Assembly: GCA_963971425.1 (NCBI GenBank)
Contig: OZ020515.1
Coordinates: 8,820,291 to 8,884,290, forward strand
DNA length: 64,000 nucleotides
Reading direction: 5' to 3'
Origin: Bryoerythrophyllum caledonicum
Taxonomy: Eukaryota > Streptophyta > Bryopsida > Pottiales > Pottiaceae
This document shows positions 58,880-64,000 of this stretch, in pieces (position 1 is the first letter of the stretch; every line of letters starts with the position of its first letter). A model generated the notes under the pieces. The model had not been told where the DNA came from, ran no database searches, and saw only the letters and a program-made list of their open reading frames with translations. The position numbers and the translations under genes were made by a program.

Positions 58880-59665
58880 AGGGGAAAAGCTACCCAGAAA
58901 GAGGGGAAAAGCTACCCAGGAATGAGGAAAGAGGGGAAAAGCTACACAGAACATGGAAAGGAGTAAAAAGCTACCAAAAAGTAAAATGGAGGGAAAACGC
59001 TACCCAAAAAGTAAAATAGAGGGAAACGCTGCCCAAAAAGTTAAAGGAGGGAAAATACTACCCAAAATGTAGTAAGGAAGAAAAACGCTACCCCAAAAGT
59101 AGAAAGGAGGAAAAAGCGACCCAAAAGTAGAAAGGAGGAAAAAGCGACCCAAAAGTAGAAAGGAGGAAAAAGCGACCCAAAAGTAGAAAGGAGGAAAAAG
59201 CGACCCAAAAGTAAAAAGGAGGGAAAAGCGATCCAAAGGTAAAAAGGAGGAAAAAGCGATCCAAAAGTAAAAAGAAGGAAAAAGTGACCCAAAACTAGAA
59301 AGGAGGAAAAAGCGACCCAAAAGTAAAAAGGAGGGAAAAGCGATCCAAAGGTAAAAAGGAGGAAAAAGCGATCCAAAAGTAAAAAAAGGAAAAAGTGACC
59401 CAAAACTAGAAAGGAGGAAAAAGCGACCCAAAACTAGAAAGGAGGGACATCGCTACCCAAAAAGTAAAAGGGAGGCCAATCGCTACCCAAAAAGTAGAAG
59501 GACGAAAAATGCTACCCAAAAGTAGAAAGGAGGGAAATCGCTGCCCAAAAGTAGTTACGAGGAAAATCGCTGCCCAAAAGTAGTTAGGAGGGACATCGCT
59601 GCCCAAAAGTAGAAAGGAGGGAAATCGCTGCCCTAAAGTAGAAAAGAGGGAAATCGCTGCCCAAA
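58880..59665. repeat. 28-bp minisatellite upstream of MRS2, with higher-order repeats
   Basis: About 28 units of the type AAAGTAGAAAGGAGGAAAAA plus GCGACCCA. In the middle (about 59,200-59,430) a block of four units, roughly 113 bp, is itself repeated twice. Both strands have long spurious open frames because the unit lacks stops. It occupies the place that the GT-rich minisatellite occupies in the captured copies. Confidence 0.9.
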
Positions 59666-59689
59666 AAAGTTGTAGTAGCTTTCTCTCAC

Positions 59690-59885
59690 TTTTGTACTTT
59701 TTCGGGCAAAAAGTTGTGTTGCCCGCATTATTTGTCCCCGAAGAGAGAAAGACAAGTGTTCCGTTTCTGTATTTTCACGTGCCAACTACGGTTTTGCAAT
59801 CCGTACGGACTATACCGCCTTCTGTGGATGTTCCCATTCTCCGTTCCCTTGAGTCCCCCGTTCTCAGACCCCGAGCTCCAACGGA
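59690..59885 (-). repeat. MRS2-upstream version of the TATA-bearing repeat
   Basis: Diverged, inverted counterpart of 6,464-6,690 (minus strand: GAGAACGGGGGACTCAAGGG, AATACAGAAACGG). The TATA box is not kept (GTGAAAATACAG). The order repeat, minisatellite, MRS2 leader is the same as in the captured copies. Confidence 0.7.
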
Positions 59886-60332
59886 TGGGGGCCATTTGTC
59901 ACAAATAGGACTTTGAAAGCCTTAATTAGAGGTGAACTTTTCCCAAGTTCCATTCGTCCAATGACAGAATCCCCCACCTGTCAGGATTATTTAAATTTTC
60001 TCTTAGGAAACCTATCTCTTCAATGAAAAATCTCGTCTTTTGCTTCAAAAAAATAAATAAAAAATAAAAAATAAAAAATCAATTTAAAAATAAAATTAAA
60101 AAATCTCGTCTTCAAATATGGCCGACTTTTGTTTTGTCTTTTTCCATCACAAGAATCATATTGGAATATTCTGCAAATGTTTTGCTGACTATGAACCTTC
60201 TCTTTGTGCTTCGTGGAGTTGTTCCTATGATTCTGTTATTCTACTGTACGTCATCTATTATTCAACTTAAATATCTGTAATACATTCTGTTATTCTACTG
60301 TACGTACATCTATTTAAGTTGAATAATAGATA
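59886..60332. other. Intergenic DNA
   Basis: Nothing recognised apart from a short inverted repeat (TATTATTCAACTTAAAT and its complement near 60,256 and 60,312). Confidence 0.4.
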
Positions 60333-60579
60333 TTCACCCTTCAGCGTCAGTGGGAACCGTATGTACAAGCATGTATTTCACTCTATAGGATACAAAAATG
60401 TACAAGCATGTATTTCACTCAAGGTATAGTAGGACTTACACCTTTGGATTGAAGATTCTTCAACTAACATCTTTCATCTCGAGGTCATTCCAGTGTGTGA
60501 ACCTTATCGTGTTTAGATGCGACACCATACATGTTGAATATTGTGGCCACCGACAACACCTTATGACGTTTTAGGTTAA
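60333..60579. mobile_element. Small TTAA-type MITE
   Basis: CACCCTTCAGCGTCAG to TGACGTTTTAGGTTAA. The inner blocks match the copies in the MRS2 introns. Confidence 0.6.
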
Positions 60580-60767
60580 GAAAAAGAGTGATTTAGAAAA
60601 AGCGCACACATCCTTGTTGTCTAATAGAACCGTGGTACTTTCCTTTGTTTTCTGATTTGGTACCCACTATCATATTTTGGACCTAGTTGTAATTGATTTT
60701 TTAAAAATGACCTAGTCATAATTGATTTTTTTAAAATGCCTTCCAAAGTAGGAAATAAAAGAGAAAT

Positions 60768-61281
60768 GAAGAAGAAGAAGAAGAAGAAGAAGAAGAAGAA
60801 GAAGAAGAAGAAGAAGAAGAAGAAGAAGAAGAAGAAGAAGAAGAAGAAGAAGAAGAAGAAGAAGAAGAAGAAGAAGAAGAAGAAGAAGAAGAAGAAGAAG
60901 AAGAAGAAGAAGAAGAAGAAGAAGAAGAAGAAGAAGAAGAAGAAGAAGAAGAAGAAGAAGAAGAAGAAGAAGAAGAAGAAGAAGAAGAAGAAGAAGAAGA
61001 AGAAGAAGAAGAAGAAGAAGAAGAAGAAGAAGAAGAAGAAGAAGAAGAAGAAGAAGAAGAAGAAGAAGAAGAAGAAGAAGAAGAAGAAGAAGAAGAAGAA
61101 GAAGAAGAAGAAGAAGAAGAAGAAGAAGAAGAAGAAGAAGAAGAAGAAGAAGAAGAAGAAGAAGAAGAAGAAGAAGAAGAAGAAGAAGAAGAAGAAGAAG
61201 AAGAAGAAGAAGAAGAAGAAGAAGAAGAAGAAGAAGAAGAAGAAGAAGAAGAAGAAGAAGAAGAAGAAGAAGAAGAAGAAG

Positions 61282-61311
<30 letters not shown>
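60768..61311. repeat. (GAA)n microsatellite, about 181 perfect units
   Basis: 544 bp of uninterrupted GAA/TTC. It adjoins the 3' end of a retroelement copy at 61,312 on the minus strand, where other copies carry only about 4-9 TTC triplets, so it is an expanded element tail. The long Lys and Leu frames across it are meaningless. Confidence 0.97.
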
Positions 61312-61312
<1 letters not shown>

Positions 61313-61440
61313 CTAGTCTCTAAAGGAGACCGGTGTGAATATAGTATTTGTTCATTTTCTTCACTAAATATGGTATTTATTCCAATGGCCACGGGACATA
61401 GGTTAGTGTATCAGAGCTATTTTCCCCTTTTGAGGGTAAA
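61312..61440 (-). mobile_element. 3' end of the retroelement family, minus strand
   Basis: Minus strand reads AGTGAAGAAAATGAACAAAT, ATTCACACCGG and a hairpin-like TCTC..GAGA just before the TTC tail, matching 14,890-15,004 and 1-110. Confidence 0.6.
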
Positions 61441-61457
61441 TATTTTCTACATTAATT

Positions 61458-61593
61458 GCCTTAAAGACAACCAACATGTCATCTCCTCAAGGGCTTTTTG
61501 GGTACTCGTATAATGAGGTCTTAAGTGCCTTAGAGACAACCAACATGTCATCTCCTCAAGGGCTTTTTGGGTACTTGTATAATGAGGTCTTAA
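61458..61593. repeat. 68-bp direct repeat, two copies
   Basis: Units start at 61,458 and 61,526 (GCCTTARAGACAACCAACAT) and differ at two or three positions. They probably form the 3' part of the SINE that begins at 61,850. Confidence 0.85.
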
Positions 61594-61850
61594 GATCCCT
61601 CCCCCACCATAAAGCAAGCGCACATGGCCCCAGACCCGGACGCCCTTCAATCCGTCGGGCTGAATCCATCTGGTCACCCGAGTCCCAATCCAAGATTCCA
61701 GGATCTAAACGGAGGTTGAAAGCCAACCGCACGTTTGCTTGTATTTGGGTGGACTATGGTGGTAGGCACCACGTCGGCGTGGGGATTTGAACTCACAATC
61801 ACCTCACCTATGTGCAGTGACCCAGACCACTAGACCAAGACCATGGTGCC
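61594..61850 (-). mobile_element. tRNA-derived SINE
   Basis: On the minus strand the head reads TGGTCTAGTGGTCTGGG (A box) and GTGAGTTCAAATCCCCAC (B box), spaced as in a tRNA. The 5' end GGCACCATGG pairs only loosely, so it is not a functional tRNA gene. The unique body and the 68-bp repeats follow. Together this is a typical SINE layout of about 390 bp. Confidence 0.7.
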
Positions 61851-62784
61851 AAGAGAAATGAAAGGTGAGATTTAAATAAGGGATTAAAGAGGGCATGAGG
61901 AATTCCATACTCTCTTTTTGTGCACGAGTAGTAAAGGCAGTCAATGCTCGTGGGCCTACCCAATGAATGCAAGATAAAGTTCCCCAAGTTCCTGAAGAGT
62001 CAACCAATAGTTCTCGGGCATCACAAAAGACCGCAAAATAGGGGGTGACATGCAGAGTCACTCTTTTCCACTTTGAGGAAGAGTTCCATGTCATGAAAGG
62101 AAGTTGTTGTGTACAGATATTTGCTTTCATTATTCCTTTCACAACAAAAGGCACAGGAAGCTGGAATGAAACTCGGCATTGTGACTGGTGGACAACTGCC
62201 ATTTCTGGTGTTTTCGGACTTCTGATGGCTTAAAAACTTGACACATGGAGGATTAATCACCTCAGGCTCAACTGCTGCCTTTTATACAGTAACCTAGCGC
62301 GTGCTCATGATGTGGACTATGTACATGCAGAATTTTGCATACCGTACCAGGCTGCGGTCGGTCAGCTATGGATGTTGATTTCACTGCAGAAAAGGGAGGG
62401 TGCATGCAACATTGACTTGTTTGATTTTTCACTAAGTTTATAGGTCTTCACCTCCCGAAACCTCTTCATTTTTGAAAGATTTTGTTTATGATCATCCATC
62501 CCAAAATCGGTAATTCTAAAGTGAATCCAATCACGGAAAGGTTTTGGAAAAACAAAACCACCTCCCAAAATTGGTAGAGAATGGAAAAAACTTGTCTTGT
62601 AGTAACATACAAAAATTGTCTTTTAAAATGTTTTAAAATCAAAAAGTTGTTTTTGGAAAAATAAAATCAAAATCAAAATAATTTATGGAGCCTTGGCCCT
62701 TGGCCTGGATTGGGAGTGTAGAGTTATTTGTGCAAAGTACCCTACCTCGTGGTTGCTTTCGTATATAATTCATTCAAAACAAAG
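61851..62784. other. Intergenic DNA
   Basis: A 132-codon minus-strand frame (62,202-61,804) is open but unlike any family I know. No other feature seen. Confidence 0.35.
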
Positions 62785-62799
62785 AGCTGTCCAAAATTT

Positions 62800-62960
62800 T
62801 GGACAGTAGAAATTTTGAGCTAGTGATTACCCATGTAATGTCAAGGTGTTACCTATATAATGCCTAGGTGATACCCATGTAATACTTAGGTGATACCCAT
62901 TGTGTATGAATCATTGTGTCAAAGAAAATTAATTCTTTCAACAAAGAGGTGCTGAAAGTT
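62800..62960. repeat. Dispersed repeat, ATCACCTAG family
   Basis: Three tandem units of CCATGTAATGYCWAGGTGAT type; inverted relative to 48,090-48,270. Confidence 0.6.
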
Positions 62961-63028
62961 GCATTTAGTAGATGCATTTAATGACTTGTGTATGTTAAGT
63001 GCATTCAAGTTATGATACCATACAACTC

Positions 63029-63534
63029 AGGGGCGCTTTACACTACGGACCATGGAGATTGACCACGGCCCTCTAAAATCTGTGATTGGCCAAGGAAGTT
63101 GTCCCAGTCCAAGTTCGCTTTACACTACCTCGAAAAAAGGAGATTGACCACGGGGTTTGAGGTTACCTAAGTATGCTATTTTTTGCCGAGTGGATAATGT
63201 GTCTTGGTCCAATGGGTTTTCCGTTGGGTCGAGGCAAATAGGCCGACTCAACGGAAATCAAGGGGACCGTTGAGCTAAAAATTAACGATTGGGTGAAATT
63301 CATTTAATTTTTTTATTTTCAATTAAGTTTTTTCCCGGATTTGTAAATATACATTAAAAAATCGGCCCATACTTGTCCTTGTCCAAATCCACTTTACACT
63401 ATGAGAAGTGACCAAGACACTCAAAAAATGATTTTTCATTTTTCATGGTCACGACTTTAAACCAAGAGCGGTGACCATGAAAATAAATGATTTCTCTCGG
63501 TCAATCGTCATAGTCCAGAGTGTAAAGCGCCCCT
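63029..63534. mobile_element. DNA element with AGGGGCGC termini, 506 bp
   Basis: AGGGGCGCTTTACACT at the left and AGTGTAAAGCGCCCCT at the right. Subterminal GGAGATTGACCACGG blocks are repeated inside the left end. The terminus resembles hAT-type MITEs, but no 8-bp target duplication was found. No coding region. Confidence 0.65.
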
Positions 63535-63834
63535 CAGAATCTGTATTTGTAAATTTTCAAAAGGAACGCACCTCACAAGTGTGAGGCCAACATTATTGGG
63601 CTCACCTCTAAACATGCCTTACAATGAGTGACGCCTGTTGTACAGGAGTGCCCGAGCAGGTGTTCTGCTTGCCCACCTCTTATGCACTCAACATCAATCA
63701 TCTAACATCCAAAGGCCACTCAATCCACCAACCGTTTTTTTAATGAATGCAAGAATTTTTTTGCAGGCTTTATGTAAGGCAAATCCCACAAGTTAAGCAA
63801 TGTGCATCAACGGAGAGAACAAATAACAATTTTA
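63535..63834. other. Intergenic DNA
   Basis: Nothing recognised. Confidence 0.4.
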
Positions 63835-64000
63835 TTATTATTTGAGTGGTAGTCAATAGAATTACAATTTTAATTCAAGTGATTTCATATTTTTCCAATG
63901 AAATGTGACTTGGTTATGAATCTTCAAAGTGTGTTGCCATGTTTAGCACGTGGTTGCCAATAGGTACCCCCCATAAGCACCAACCAAAAGTAAGGGGTCC
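63835..64000. repeat. Dispersed repeat R-A, inverted, cut by the window edge
   Basis: Reverse complement of 49,640-49,800 and 54,310-54,430 (for example AATGTGACTTGGTTATGAAT against the inverted CATAACTAATT block). Confidence 0.55.

Noticed and set aside
59000-59606. Phe/Leu/Ser-rich frames upstream of MRS2
   Set aside because: Repetitive translation of the 28-bp minisatellite.
60712-61392. Long poly-Leu and poly-Lys reading frames on the two strands
   Set aside because: They are translations of the GAA microsatellite, not genes.
61765-61850. tRNA gene
   Set aside because: A and B boxes are present, but the acceptor stem and arms do not pair properly; a SINE head explains it better.
61804-62202. 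132-codon minus-strand frame
   Set aside because: No family, no splice context, and it partly overlaps the SINE head.

Overview
This is a gene-poor, transposon-rich nuclear window of a streptophyte plant: a charophyte alga or a land plant with swimming sperm. The evidence is spliced genes with GT-AG introns, a plant-type MRS2/MGT magnesium transporter, interstitial TTTAGGG repeats and telo-box motifs, and intact copies of NME7 (NDK7), a protein of motile flagella. I cannot name the species from the sequence.

Layout. 1-2,826: the 3' end of a retroelement at the left edge, an empty AT-rich stretch and a 0.7 kb palindrome. 2,827-33,551: NME7 in three head-to-tail copies. Copies 1 and 2 are followed by about 10 kb of the same mosaic DNA: an MRS2 promoter/exon-1 fragment, an NME7 exon 7-8 fragment, three TTAA-flanked MITE-like elements, a two-exon fragment of an unknown host gene, and a non-LTR-type retroelement with RNase H-like and putative nuclease domains. 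The 13.55 kb unit repeats almost base for base; copy 3 is an older, diverged NME7. 33,552-39,300: the probable older version of the mosaic, with a CACTA MITE, a dead Tc1-like transposase, a 1.3 kb foldback element and a third MRS2 fragment. 40,597-41,870 (minus): a three-exon methylmalonyl-CoA epimerase-like gene with a mitochondrial-type leader. 42,300-55,700: no convincing intact gene, many MITEs, SINE-like elements and minisatellites. 55,718-58,497 (minus): a five-exon MRS2/MGT gene, with a 28-bp minisatellite upstream. 59,690-64,000: repeats, including about 181 uninterrupted GAA triplets at the tail of a retroelement copy, and a tRNA-derived SINE.

The three host genes have unrelated jobs: a flagellar axoneme protein, mitochondrial acyl-CoA metabolism, and Mg2+ transport. 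They are linked by DNA shuffling. A module carrying the MRS2 5' end has been copied next to NME7 fragments, and a TATA-bearing repeat belonging to that module now lies directly upstream of NME7 copies 2 and 3. Exon limits were worked out by eye from splice signals, reading phase and family conservation; there is no transcript evidence.
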